A DNA stretch of 33,564 nucleotides from Streptomyces viridiviolaceus (GCF_014650995.1 NZ_BMWA01000005.1:1-33564); one strand, 5' to 3'. Numbered from the stretch's first letter, positions 18,359 through 26,804 are shown. Numbers and translations: made by a program. Notes: generated by a model not told the origin, from the sequence alone.

Positions 18359-19654
18359 ATGGGCGACCCGGCACTGTCCCGCCGCGGCTTTCTGGCGGCC
18401 TCCGCCGCAACCGGTCTGGGGATGACCGCGCTGAGCGGCTGTGGCGGTGACTCGGACGGAGGAGGGTCGTCGGGGACGACCACCGTCGAGTGGTGGAACA
18501 TCTCCACCACTCAGCCGACGAAGGACGTGTGGGCAGCCCTCGCCAAGCAGTTCGAGGCGGAGAACCCCAAGGTCAAGATAAAGATCGTCCAGCTCGAGAA
18601 CGACGCCTACAAGTCGAAGATGACGGCGCTGACCGCCTCGGGGAAGCTCCCGGACATCTTCCACACCTGGGGCGGCGGCGTCCTGAAGCAGCAGGTCGAC
18701 GCGGGCCTGGTCGAGGACCTCACGGACCGGACGAAGGAGTGGTCGGGCGGCCTGCTGCCCGTCGCCAAGGAGCCCTACCTGATCGACGAGAAGCCGTACG
18801 GCATCCCGTTCGACATCGGCATGGTCGGCTTCTGGTACAACAAGGCCCACTTCAAGAAGGCGGGCATCGCCGCGCCCCCCACCACCTGGAGCGGATTCCT
18901 CGACGCCGTACAGGCGCTGAAGTCGGAGAACATCACCCCCATCGCCCTGGCCGGCAAGGAGAAGTGGCCCGGGATGTACTACTGGGCGTACCTGGCGATG
19001 CGCACCGCCGGTGCCGACGCCCTGGGGAAGGCCAACGACGCCAAGGACTTCACCGGAGACGAGTTCGTCCAGGCCGGGCGGCACCTGGAGGAACTCGTGG
19101 ACCTCCAGCCGTTCCAGAAGGGCTTCCTGGGCGCGGCGTACTCCACCCCCACCGGCCAGGCCGCGACCGTCGGCAACGGCAGGGCGGCGATGGAGCTCAT
19201 GGGCCAGTGGGCCCCGGTCGTGGAGGCCGACGCCGGCAAGGGGCTCGGCGACGACCTCGGCTTCTTCCCGTTCCCCGCGGTGGAGGGCGGCAAGGGCGCG
19301 ATCACCGAGGTGTTCGGCGGGGGCGGCGGACACGCGCTGCGCCGGGACGCCCCGCAGGCCGCCGTCGACTTCCTGAAGTTCTTCGCCTCGGCCGCCACCG
19401 ACCGCCGACTGGTCGAGAAGACCGGTGTCCTCCCGGTCGTCCCGGCCGCCGAGGACGTCCTCACCGACCCCAACCTCCAGGCCGTGCAGAAGCAGCTGAA
19501 GAGCAGCACCGGCTTCCAGCTCTACCTCGACCAGGCCTACGCGCCCGCCGTCGGCCAGGAGGTCAACGACAGCGTCGCCGCGCTCATCGCCGGCTCCAAG
19601 TCCCCTCAGCAGGTCGCCGAGTCGATCACGAAGACCGCGAAGGAAGAGCAGTAG
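18359..19654 (+). CDS. Sugar ABC transporter substrate-binding lipoprotein (CUT1)
   Basis: This 431-aa binding protein has a twin-arginine signal (LSRRGFLAASAATGLGMTAL) ending in the lipobox LSGC. A CUT1-type solute-binding domain follows (TTVEWWNISTTQPTKDVWAA, then GKLPDIFHTWGGGVLKQQV and PYGIPFDIGMVGFWYNK). It should bind an oligosaccharide or sugar outside the membrane. The CGAAACTTTCG operators suggest xylan- or other plant-polymer-derived sugars, which is inference. ATG 18359 is 6 nt from AAGGAG (18347-18352); ATG 18356 is only 3 nt away. The two permease genes follow closely and no ATPase is present. In Streptomyces the shared ATPase MsiK usually serves such systems. Confidence 0.9.
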   Translation: MGDPALSRRGFLAASAATGLGMTALSGCGGDSDGGGSSGTTTVEWWNISTTQPTKDVWAALAKQFEAENPKVKIKIVQLENDAYKSKMTALTASGKLPDIFHTWGGGVLKQQVDAGLVEDLTDRTKEWSGGLLPVAKEPYLIDEKPYGIPFDIGMVGFWYNKAHFKKAGIAAPPTTWSGFLDAVQALKSENITPIALAGKEKWPGMYYWAYLAMRTAGADALGKANDAKDFTGDEFVQAGRHLEELVDLQPFQKGFLGAAYSTPTGQAATVGNGRAAMELMGQWAPVVEADAGKGLGDDLGFFPFPAVEGGKGAITEVFGGGGGHALRRDAPQAAVDFLKFFASAATDRRLVEKTGVLPVVPAAEDVLTDPNLQAVQKQLKSSTGFQLYLDQAYAPAVGQEVNDSVAALIAGSKSPQQVAESITKTAKEEQ

Positions 19655-19660
19655 CCCCCG

Positions 19661-20659
19661 ATGACCTCCACGTTCCTGCCGGACGAGCGGACCGGCCCCG
19701 ACGTCGACCGCCCGCCCCCGTCCGCCACCGCGGCCCGGGGGCGGGGACGGCGCCGCGCGTACCACTGGCTCACCGCGGTCGGCTTCCAGCTTCCCGCCCT
19801 GGTGCTGTTCGTCGTGCTGGTGCTGCTGCCGATCCTGTTCGCCCTGTACGCCGCCTTCTTCCGCTGGGGCGGCTTCGGCATGCCCTCCGACTACATCGGC
19901 ACGGAGAACTTCACCCGGGCCTTCGACGACCCCGTCCTCCTCGGCGACCTGTGGCGCTGCCTGGTCCTGGTCGTGCTCTCCGTCGCCCTGCAACTGCCGT
20001 TCGCGCTGGCCACGGCCGTACTGCTGAACCAGCGGATGCGCGGCCGGGCGGTGTACCGGATGCTGTTCTTCGCGCCGTACGTGCTGTCCGAGGCCATCAC
20101 CGGCGTGCTCTTCAGCATGATCTTCGCACCGGGTGACGGGCTCGCCGACCAGATCCTGGGCGGCGTCGGCCTGGACGGGCTCGGCGGGGAGTGGTTCGCC
20201 GATCCGTCGATGGTGATGGCGACGCTCTTCCTCGTCATGACGTGGAAGTACTTCGGCTTCCACATGATGCTCTACCTGGCGGGACTCCAGTCCATCCCCA
20301 AGGAGCTGACCGAGGCCGCGCTCATCGACGGCGCGAACGCCTGGCAGCGCTTCCGCAGCGTCACCCTGCCGCTGCTCGCGCCCACCCTGCGCATCAGCGT
20401 CTTCCTTTCGGTGATCGGCGCGATCCAGCTGTTCGACCTGGTGTGGGTGGTCACCCAGGGCGGCCCCGACCACCACTCCGAGACCATGGCCGTGACCATG
20501 TTCCAGTTCGGCTTCAAGCGCTACCAGGTCGGCTACGCCAGCGCGATCAGCGTGGTCATGTTCGGCATCAGCCTCGTCTTCGCCCTCGCCTACCAGCGCT
20601 TCGTGCTCCGGCGCGACCTGGAAGGGGCCACCACGACCATGCGAGGAGGCGGGAAGTGA
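19661..20659 (+). CDS. Sugar ABC transporter permease (MalF-like)
   Basis: This 332-aa membrane protein has a proline-rich cytoplasmic start, about six membrane helices and the EAA loop (EAALIDGANAWQRFRSVTLP) that contacts the ATPase. Its first helix (FQLPALVLFVVLVLLPILFA) is typical of MalF/UgpA-type CUT1 permeases. It starts 6 bp after the binding-protein stop and overlaps the next permease by 4 bp, so the three genes form one operon. Confidence 0.92.
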   Translation: MTSTFLPDERTGPDVDRPPPSATAARGRGRRRAYHWLTAVGFQLPALVLFVVLVLLPILFALYAAFFRWGGFGMPSDYIGTENFTRAFDDPVLLGDLWRCLVLVVLSVALQLPFALATAVLLNQRMRGRAVYRMLFFAPYVLSEAITGVLFSMIFAPGDGLADQILGGVGLDGLGGEWFADPSMVMATLFLVMTWKYFGFHMMLYLAGLQSIPKELTEAALIDGANAWQRFRSVTLPLLAPTLRISVFLSVIGAIQLFDLVWVVTQGGPDHHSETMAVTMFQFGFKRYQVGYASAISVVMFGISLVFALAYQRFVLRRDLEGATTTMRGGGK

Positions 20660-21495
20660 CCGTCCGTTCCAAGTCCCGTGCGCGGCGGACCCTGCCCCTG
20701 CACGTCGTCCTGATCGCGGTCGGTGCGGTGATGGCCGTACCGCTGCTGTACGCGGTGCTGTCCGGGTTCAAGTCCACCGACCAGCTCTCCGGCAACCCCG
20801 TCGGGCTGCCCGATCCGTGGGTGGTCTCCAACTACACCGACATCCTGGGTTCCGGCTCCTTCTGGCGGCTGGTCGGCAACAGCACGCTCATCGCGGTGGC
20901 GACCACCGTCGTCGTGGTCGCGGTGTCCGCGCTGGCCGCCTTCTCCTTCGCCCGGTTCGCCTTCCGCGGCCGTGAGCTGCTGTTCACGCTGTTCACCATG
21001 GGGCTGATGTTCCCCTTCGCGGTCGCGGCCCTGCCGCTGTTCCTGCTGCTGCGCTCGCTCGGCCTGCTGGACAACCCGCTCGGCGTGATCCTGCCGCAGG
21101 CGGCGTTCGGGCTGCCCATGACGATCATCATCCTGCGCGGCTTCTTCCGGGAGATCCCCGGCGAGCTGGAGGAGGCGGCCACGCTCGACGGCTGTGGTCC
21201 GTTCGGCTTCTTCTGGCGGGTGCTGCTGCCGATGGCCCGCCCCGCGCTCGGCACCGTCTCGGTGCTGGCCGTCGTGACCAGCTGGAACAACTTCTTCCTG
21301 CCCCTGCTGGTGTTCACCGACTCCACGTGGTGGACGATCCCGATCGGTGTCCAGCAGTTCCAGGGGCAGTACTCCGCGGACACCGCGCGGGTCTTCGCCT
21401 ACCTGGTCCTGGCCATGGTCCCGGCCCTCGCCTTCTACTCCGTCGCCGAGAGGCAGCTCGTCGGCGGTCTCGCCGCCGGTGCCACGAAGGGGTGA
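20656..21495 (+). CDS. Sugar ABC transporter permease (MalG-like)
   Basis: This 279-aa permease has six predicted membrane helices and the EAA loop (EEAATLDGCGPFGFFWRVLLP). It is the MalG-type partner of the preceding protein. GTG 20656 overlaps the preceding stop (GTGA) and is preceded by GGAGG in the end of the upstream gene. The operon ends here with a strong hairpin at 21555-21590. Confidence 0.92.
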   Translation: MTVRSKSRARRTLPLHVVLIAVGAVMAVPLLYAVLSGFKSTDQLSGNPVGLPDPWVVSNYTDILGSGSFWRLVGNSTLIAVATTVVVVAVSALAAFSFARFAFRGRELLFTLFTMGLMFPFAVAALPLFLLLRSLGLLDNPLGVILPQAAFGLPMTIIILRGFFREIPGELEEAATLDGCGPFGFFWRVLLPMARPALGTVSVLAVVTSWNNFFLPLLVFTDSTWWTIPIGVQQFQGQYSADTARVFAYLVLAMVPALAFYSVAERQLVGGLAAGATKG

Positions 21496-21554
21496 CGGGC
21501 TGCCGCGTCCGCACGGTCCCGGCTACGGTGAGTGACCGTCCTCGGACACGCGTC

Positions 21555-21590
21555 GGGGCCGGTGCGCAGCGGTGCCTGCGCGCCGGCCCC
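21555..21590. terminator. Strong bidirectional terminator
   Basis: GGGGCCGG-T-GCGCAG (21555-21569) pairs with CTGCGC-G-CCGGCCCC (21576-21590): 15 pairs including one U-G wobble, with a 6-nt loop. It lies between the convergent sugar permease and the DUF5999-type gene. Confidence 0.85.
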
Positions 21591-21633
21591 TTCCGTGCGT
21601 CGGACGGATGGTGCGGCACCGCCCGCCCGGCGC

Positions 21634-21837
21634 TCAGGCGGCTGTCATCAGCCCCGCACCCAGCGGGCGGTGCGGGGCGATGATCCGGCCGTCCGGCAGG
21701 AGCTCACCGGTGTCCTCGAAGAGCACGACGCCGTTGCACAGCAGGCTCCAGCCCTGCTCCGGGTGGTGCGCCACGAGGCGGGCGGATTCCCGGTCGGCGG
21801 AGTCGGCTGAGGGGCACGGTGGCTGGTGCTGGCACAT
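21634..21837 (-). CDS. Small DUF5999-type protein
   Basis: This 67-aa protein starts MCQHQPPCPSADSADRES and contains GWSLLCNGVVLFEDTGELLP and a C-terminal IIAPHRPLGAG. I recognise it as a small family common in Streptomyces (DUF5999) with no known function. Cysteines at about 2, 8 and 34 and several histidines could bind a metal, which is speculation. The start ATG 21837 agrees with the family's usual N-terminus although only a weak ribosome-binding site precedes it. In-frame ATG 21912 is an alternative. Confidence 0.75.
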   Translation of the reverse strand: MCQHQPPCPSADSADRESARLVAHHPEQGWSLLCNGVVLFEDTGELLPDGRIIAPHRPLGAGLMTAA

Positions 21838-22170
21838 GGGTGGGATCTTTCGCTCTGTCGTGATGGGTGAGTTCGCTGTCGTGGCTGTCCCGCGGCGTGA
21901 AGCGTCGTTCATGGCCGCCCCCCGTTGTTCAAGTCGGTCGGAACCCAGTGTTGCCCTACGGGCGTCAATCCGCAGGGATTTCGCGGCACCGCTTCTCACA
22001 GGTTGATGACGCATCACCCACGCGGACGGTTCATCTCAACTGCACTGTCACTTCGGGTGGTTCGCCATGGCCGGATGGGGCTAGTCCAGCCGGGGCGGCG
22101 GCCCCGTCCGGCTCGTAGGAGCGATTGATTGCTCCTACGAGCACTACGGCGTTCGAGTGGTGCTCGGAGA
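21838..22170. other. Intergenic region with direct repeats and hairpins
   Basis: This 333-bp stretch holds no convincing gene. Near the DUF5999 start, TTCGCT(CT)GTCGTG occurs twice (21849-21862 and 21872-21883, 23 bp apart). At its far end are the two hairpins listed separately. A minus-strand frame ending at 22031 reads protein-like for about 45 codons (NAVVLVGAINRSYEPDG) but has no good start. Confidence 0.5.
22091..22142 (-). terminator. Tandem hairpins after the 196-aa protein gene
   Basis: Perfect 12-bp arms GCTCGTAGGAGC (22111-22122) and their complement (22131-22142) flank the AT-rich 8-nt loop GATTGATT. A second 6-bp stem, CGGGGC / GCCCCG, lies at 22091-22106. Both are downstream of the minus-strand gene ending at 22171 and could terminate it. 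The mixed composition and AT-rich loop would also suit a DNA-binding site. Confidence 0.55.
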
Positions 22171-22761
22171 TCAGGCGGGGGAGCGCAGCAGCCGTGTCGG
22201 GACCGGGGTCACCCGATGTGTCAGCACCGGGAGCAGTTCGGCCACCCGGTGCGGCCGGTGGGCCGCGATGCCGGGCGGGGCGGGTGCCAGCGGCACCAGC
22301 AGATCGGTGGCGGCGGGGTGGCCGGCGGCGGCGTCCGCGGTGCAGTCGCCGTGCAGCCACAGGGTGAGCATGTACAGGCCGGGCAGGGACAGCAGGCGCG
22401 GCTGGTAGGGCTGGGCCACCGTCTCGGCCTGGCGCAGCGCGCGCTCGGTCGAGGCGACGTAGGGGCCCTCGAAGAAGTGCGAGAACGCCCAGCCGTCGGG
22501 GGTCAGCATGGTCTCGGCCGCGGCCACCGCGCGGTCACCGGAGCGGATCAGGAACCGCCAGCCGGTCAGCCGCGTCGCCGTCACGCCCTCGGCGGTGATC
22601 CGGTCCAGGACGTGCACGGGCAGCGGCAGCTCGGGCGTGGTGGGCCCCGGGGCGCCGAGCAGGGAGGGGGTGCGGGCCTCGCGGACCGCGGTGGGCGAGG
22701 AGAGCGCGGCGAGGACGGAGCGAAGTGCGGGCGCGGGAGCCGGGGGGACATGCAGCGGCAT
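22171..22761 (-). CDS. Unknown 196-aa protein
   Basis: I do not recognise this family. The product has a proline/alanine-rich N-terminus (PLHVPPAPAPALRSVLAALS), a central region with LTGWRFLIRSGDRAVAAAET and GWAFSHFFEGPYVASTERAL, and a segment LLSLPGLYMLTLWLHGDC. No membrane helix or signal peptide is evident, so it is probably cytoplasmic. ATG 22761 is preceded by GAGAGG about 9 nt upstream. A GTG at 22788 is a weaker alternative. Codon use is normal for the window. It is monocistronic, with a long upstream region and hairpins downstream. Confidence 0.75.
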   Translation of the reverse strand: MPLHVPPAPAPALRSVLAALSSPTAVREARTPSLLGAPGPTTPELPLPVHVLDRITAEGVTATRLTGWRFLIRSGDRAVAAAETMLTPDGWAFSHFFEGPYVASTERALRQAETVAQPYQPRLLSLPGLYMLTLWLHGDCTADAAAGHPAATDLLVPLAPAPPGIAAHRPHRVAELLPVLTHRVTPVPTRLLRSPA

Positions 22762-23322
22762 GGTGGGTCGCCTCTCATTCGAAGGCACGGTGGCGCGAGG
22801 GCGGTGCAGGGTGGGGCGGACGACGCTGTCAGCTCACGGGGTCGACAAGGCAGGGGCCGGGGCCCGAGAACCTGGAAGTGGGGGGTGAGGCCTGCCGAAC
22901 GCCATCCCGACGGCAGGAACCTTCGATGCGGCCGCCAACCATCTGCCTTGTTCGCGGAGTTTATACGACACGTGTTCAGACTGTGTTTCGTCTAGCCGTC
23001 TCCGGCAAGCAGAACAAGGGTGTAATCAGTCGTCGATATGCGGGAAACATCCGGATTCCGGACCGGGTGTACGGCGGTGACCTCGGGGAATGTTCACCGA
23101 GCGGTCGGCCAATTGTCGTCGGCGTTTTTCACGAGTTGCCTGACGGTGAAACTGCGCCCTGTGCCATGCCCGGTGAATGTGCCACCGGTCACATCGGCTC
23201 AGCGTAGCGGCTGACGCGCCGCCGCGGAGACGTTATCGATCGCTTCGGCGGGGCATCATCCCACCTGACCCGCACACCGGCGGCCGGATCTTCGGTCCGC
23301 TGATCCGAGAAGGGACGCTTCC
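22762..23322. other. Long divergent intergenic region
   Basis: This 561-bp region lies between divergent genes and is visibly less GC-rich in its middle (about 22950-23150). It contains the 8-bp palindrome ACACGTGT (22968-22975) beside TTATAC, and TCCGGA repeated twice around 23050. No ORF with both a start and a ribosome-binding site was found. It presumably holds the promoters of both flanking genes, but none matches well enough to name. Confidence 0.5.
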
Positions 23323-24840
23323 ATGGGGGAGAAGGTCGTGGCAGGTCAGTTCGACCTGTCCGATCGCCAGCGCTACCGCGACAAGCTCCGGCGGTGCCTG
23401 ACGGGCCTGGAGCGACTCCTGGCGGAGCGGCGGTTCGACCGTCCCAAGAACCTGATGGGGCTGGAGATCGAATTGAATCTCGTCGGTACGGACGGGTTGC
23501 CGAAAATGTTGAATGCGCAAGTCCTCGAACGGATCGCGAGCCGTGACTTCCAAACAGAACTCGCCATGTTCAACCTGGAAGTGAACATCGCTCCACACCG
23601 CTTGGGCGGCCGGGTTTTCGACCGACTCGCGGAGGAGATCCGTACGTCGCTGGCATATGCGGACCGGAAAGCCGGCGAGCTGGACGCGGGAATCGCCATG
23701 ATCGGCATTCTGCCGACCCTGGACCGAGACGACCTGGTCTCCTCCAACCTCTCCGACGTCGACCGCTACGCCCTGCTCAACGAGCAGATCGTGGCCGCCC
23801 GCGGCGAGGACTTCACCCTCGACATCGACGGCGTCGAACATCTCACCTGCACCTCCAAGTCCATCGCCCCGGAGGCGGCCTGCACCTCCGTGCAGCTGCA
23901 CCTCCAGGTCACCCCGGAGCGCTTCGCCGACGTGTGGAACGCGGCCCAGGCGGTCGCCGCCGCGCAGATCGCCGTGGGCGCCAACGCGCCCTTCCTGTTC
24001 GGCCGCGAGCTGTGGCGCGAGTCGCGGCCCCCGCTGTTCCAGCAGTCCACCGACACCCGCCCGCCCGAGCTCCAGGCCCAGGGGGTACGCCCGCGCACCT
24101 GGTTCGGCGAGCGGTGGGTGACCTCGGCGTTCGACCTGTTCGAGGAGAACCTGCGCTACTTCCCCGCCCTCCTGCCGATCTGCGACGACGAGGACCCACT
24201 GGAGGTGCTGGACGCGGGCGGGGTGCCCAGGCTCGCCGAACTCGTCCTGCACAACGGCACGGTCTACCGCTGGAACCGCCCCGTCTACGACATCGCGGAC
24301 GGTGTCCCCCACCTGCGCGTGGAGAACCGCGTGCTGCCGGCCGGCCCCACCGTCACCGACGTCATCGCCAACGCGGCCTTCTACTACGGCGTCATCCGGG
24401 CGCTCGCCGAGGAGCCCCGGCCGGTGTGGAGCCGGCTGCCCTTCGAAGCCGCCGCCGCCAACTTCGACGCCGCGTGCCGGCACGGCATCGAGGCCCGCTT
24501 CGAGTGGCCCCGGCGCGGTCGGCTGGGCGGCACCGCCCAGGTCGACGCCGCCGTCCTCGTACGCGATGAACTGCTGCCGCTGGCCGAGGCCGGGCTGGAC
24601 GCGTGGGGCGTGGAGCCCGCCGACCGGGATCTGTACCTCGGAGTGATCGAGGAACGGTGCCGGCGCCGGGTCAACGGCGCGTCCTGGCAGGCGGCCACGT
24701 TCCACCGGGCGCTGGAGGCCGGCCTGTCCCGGGAGGCCGCGCTGGCCGCCACGACCCGGCGCTACCGCGAACTCATGAACAAGGGCGACCCCGTGCACCG
24801 GTGGCCGGTGGGTCTGCCGGAGCCGGTGACGCAGGCCTGA
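23323..24840 (+). CDS. Glutamate-cysteine ligase family protein
   Basis: This 505-aa protein matches the GCS2-type glutamate-cysteine ligases. It has MGLEIELNLVGTDG near residue 45, FNLEVNIAPHRLGG, HLRVENRVLPAGPT and a C-terminal helical region. Such enzymes join glutamate by its gamma-carboxyl to cysteine or another amine using ATP. Streptomyces uses mycothiol, not glutathione, so the true product may be another gamma-glutamyl compound, for instance an ergothioneine precursor. No egt genes or glutathione synthetase are nearby. ATG 23323 follows GAAGGGA at good spacing. Confidence 0.82.
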   Translation: MGEKVVAGQFDLSDRQRYRDKLRRCLTGLERLLAERRFDRPKNLMGLEIELNLVGTDGLPKMLNAQVLERIASRDFQTELAMFNLEVNIAPHRLGGRVFDRLAEEIRTSLAYADRKAGELDAGIAMIGILPTLDRDDLVSSNLSDVDRYALLNEQIVAARGEDFTLDIDGVEHLTCTSKSIAPEAACTSVQLHLQVTPERFADVWNAAQAVAAAQIAVGANAPFLFGRELWRESRPPLFQQSTDTRPPELQAQGVRPRTWFGERWVTSAFDLFEENLRYFPALLPICDDEDPLEVLDAGGVPRLAELVLHNGTVYRWNRPVYDIADGVPHLRVENRVLPAGPTVTDVIANAAFYYGVIRALAEEPRPVWSRLPFEAAAANFDAACRHGIEARFEWPRRGRLGGTAQVDAAVLVRDELLPLAEAGLDAWGVEPADRDLYLGVIEERCRRRVNGASWQAATFHRALEAGLSREAALAATTRRYRELMNKGDPVHRWPVGLPEPVTQA

Positions 24841-24872
24841 CGGCGGGCATGCCACCGGGTCCGCCCCCGCCG
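24841..24872 (+). terminator. Possible terminator after the ligase gene
   Basis: CGGCGGG (24841-24847) directly after the stop pairs with CCCGCCG (24866-24872), giving a 7-bp stem with an 18-nt loop. It is modest support for termination before the CPBP gene. Confidence 0.35.
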
Positions 24873-24929
24873 CGGGCCGCCCCATGGTGATCGGGCAAGC
24901 TGTGACGTCCCAGCTGTAGGCAGGTGCGC

Positions 24930-25727
24930 ATGGCGGAGGCGGGCCCGGTGGTCGAATCATTTCCTCAGGAGCGGCTCTCGCGACGGGTCTTCCGTGACGA
25001 GACGTTGCTCGTCCTGGCCCTCTCGCTCGGTGCGAGCGGTGTCTCCGCGCTGATCAGCTTCATCGGCTCGGTCACCAGGCCGGGCGGCCTCAAGGACCAG
25101 GCGGCCACCCTCAACGCCTCCGCCGCGCCCGGCCGCCCCTGGCTGGACCTGGCCTGGCAGCTCTTCGGGATCGCCACGGCGCTCGTCCCCGTCGCCCTGG
25201 TGGCCCACTTCCTGCTGCGCGAGGGGCAGAGCCTGCGCACCCTCGGCTTCGACCGCACCCGCCCCTGGTCGGACCTGGGCCGAGGGGCCGCGATCGCGGC
25301 CGTCATCGGCAGCACCGGCATCGCCTTCTACCTGGCCGCCCGGGGGCTCGGCTTCAACCTCACCGTGGTCCCCGAGGCGCTGCCCGACGTGTGGTGGAAG
25401 TACCCGGTGCTCATCCTGTCGGCCGTGCAGAACTCCGTGCTGGAGGAGGTCATCGTCGTCGGCTACCTGCTGCGCCGGCTCGACCAGCTCGGCTGGACGC
25501 CGGGCGCGTCACTGGCGGCCAGTTCGGTGCTGCGCGGGTCGTACCACCTCTACCAGGGCATCGGCGGCTTCGTCGGCAACATGGTCATGGGCGTGGTGTT
25601 CGTGTACCTGTACCGCCGATGGGGACGGGTGGGTCCGCTGGTGGTGGCCCACTCGCTCCTCGACATCGGCGCCTTCGTCGGCTACGCGCTGCTGGCCGGG
25701 AAGGTGAGCTGGCTGCCGACGGCGTGA
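24930..25727 (+). CDS. CPBP-family intramembrane metalloprotease-like protein
   Basis: This 265-aa protein has about six to seven membrane helices and the CPBP (Abi/RCE1-like) motifs: LEEVIVVGYLLRR for motif 1, SYHLYQG for motif 2 and HSLLD for motif 3. The first motif is normally EExxxR; here the sixth residue is valine, so activity is uncertain. Family members process prenylated or peptide substrates or serve in bacteriocin self-immunity, but most actinobacterial ones are unassigned. ATG 24930 and GTG 24924 are both possible; neither has a strong ribosome-binding site. Confidence 0.82.
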   Translation: MAEAGPVVESFPQERLSRRVFRDETLLVLALSLGASGVSALISFIGSVTRPGGLKDQAATLNASAAPGRPWLDLAWQLFGIATALVPVALVAHFLLREGQSLRTLGFDRTRPWSDLGRGAAIAAVIGSTGIAFYLAARGLGFNLTVVPEALPDVWWKYPVLILSAVQNSVLEEVIVVGYLLRRLDQLGWTPGASLAASSVLRGSYHLYQGIGGFVGNMVMGVVFVYLYRRWGRVGPLVVAHSLLDIGAFVGYALLAGKVSWLPTA

Positions 25728-25728
25728 A

Positions 25729-25758
25729 GGGGGATGCGGGAAGCTCCTCCGCGCCCCC
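25729..25758. terminator. Imperfect bidirectional terminator
   Basis: GGGGG-AT-GCGG (25729-25739) pairs with CCGC-G-CCCCC (25749-25758) around a small bulge, between the convergent CPBP and PhzF-like genes. Confidence 0.5.
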
Positions 25759-25764
25759 AGGCGG

Positions 25765-26574
25765 CTAGGCGAGCAGTTCGCCCTCGATCACCGTCACCGC
25801 GCGCCCGCTGAGCAGCGTGCGGTCGCCGCGCAGCTCCGTGCGGACGCGGCCGGAGCGGGGCGACGCCTGGAGCCCGGTGAGGTCGGGGCGGCCCAGACGC
25901 CCGGACCAGAAGGGGGCGAGGGCCGTGTGGGCGCTGCCGGTGACCGGGTCCTCGTCGATGCCGACGTTCGGGAAGAAGCAGCGGGATACGTAGTCGTAGC
26001 CGAGGGCGGGGTTCTCGGCGCGCGCGGTGGCGATGACGCCGCGCTTGGAGTGGCCGGCCAGCGCCTTGTGGTCCGGTGCCAGCGCGTGGACCGTCCTCTC
26101 GTCGGCGACCTCGACCAGCAGGTCCCCGACGTTCGGACCGGTGTCGAGGACCGACACGGGCTCGGCGCCCAGCGCCTCGGCCATCCCGGTCGGCGCCTCG
26201 ACCGGCGTGAGGGGGGCGGTGGGGAAGTCCAGGGTGATCGAGCCGTCCTCGCGGGGCGTGGCGACCAGGACGCCACTGCGGGTGGCGAAGCGCACCGGGC
26301 CCTCGTGGGCGCCGGTGGTGTGCAGTACGTGGGCCGTGGCCAGGGTCGCGTGGCCGCACATCGCGACCTCGGTGAGGGGCGTGAACCAGCGCAGCGCCCA
26401 GTCGGCCTCGCCTCCCTCGGGGAGCCGGTGGGCGAAGGCGGTCTCGGCGTGGTTGACCTCCAGCGCGACCTGCTGGAGCCAGTTGTCGTCGGGGAAGGTG
26501 TCCAGGAGCAGGACCCCGGCGGGGTTGCCGGCGAAGGGCCGGTCGGTGAAGGCGTCGACGATTCGGATGCGCAT
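25765..26574 (-). CDS. PhzF-family isomerase/epimerase-like protein
   Basis: This 269-aa protein is of the PhzF fold, two related halves built like diaminopimelate epimerase. It has FAGNPAGVLLLD, the catalytic-type glutamate E44 in NHAETAFA, MCGHATLATAHVL and GIDEDPVTGSAHTALAPFW. PhzF itself isomerises a dihydro-hydroxyanthranilate in phenazine synthesis. No phenazine genes are here, so this is one of the many stand-alone members of unknown substrate. ATG 26574 has TAACGT about 6 nt upstream, which suggests a leaderless mRNA. Confidence 0.88.
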   Translation of the reverse strand: MRIRIVDAFTDRPFAGNPAGVLLLDTFPDDNWLQQVALEVNHAETAFAHRLPEGGEADWALRWFTPLTEVAMCGHATLATAHVLHTTGAHEGPVRFATRSGVLVATPREDGSITLDFPTAPLTPVEAPTGMAEALGAEPVSVLDTGPNVGDLLVEVADERTVHALAPDHKALAGHSKRGVIATARAENPALGYDYVSRCFFPNVGIDEDPVTGSAHTALAPFWSGRLGRPDLTGLQASPRSGRVRTELRGDRTLLSGRAVTVIEGELLA

Positions 26575-26733
26575 GCCCTGACGTTAGGGGTTCGGCGGAG
26601 CCGCGGACCAAGGCCAATTCGCAAGGATTGGACCGGGTTTCCGGAGCCCGGCCTTTCCTCACGGTCCGCGCGTGGATGCAGACTCCGACGAGGTGCCGGC
26701 TCCGCCGCGCGGGCAGCCCGAACTGCGAGGGGC

Positions 26734-26787
26734 TTGTCATGCGAGCAGTACCGATATATCGTTGAAGCATCGCGACAGATCAACGAT
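26734..26787 (+). promoter_or_regulatory. padR promoter with overlapping operator
   Basis: TTGTCA (26734-26739) and TATCGT (26757-26762) are 17 bp apart. The 10-bp palindrome CGATATATCG (26752-26761) sits over the -10. ATCGTTGA (26758-26765) is repeated in inverted orientation as TCAACGAT (26780-26787). The layout suits autorepression by the PadR protein encoded just downstream. Confidence 0.65.
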
Positions 26788-26804
26788 GGAATGGAGTGGT
26801 GGCG

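Noticed and set aside
22031..22180. Possible small minus-strand ORF with NAVVLVGAINRSYEPDG
   Set aside because: Protein-like for about 45 codons but no ATG/GTG with a ribosome-binding site, and the hairpin explains much of its sequence; kept only as a note.
25765..26574. Phenazine biosynthesis role for the PhzF-like gene
   Set aside because: No other phz genes are nearby; stand-alone PhzF-fold proteins are common and usually unrelated to phenazines.
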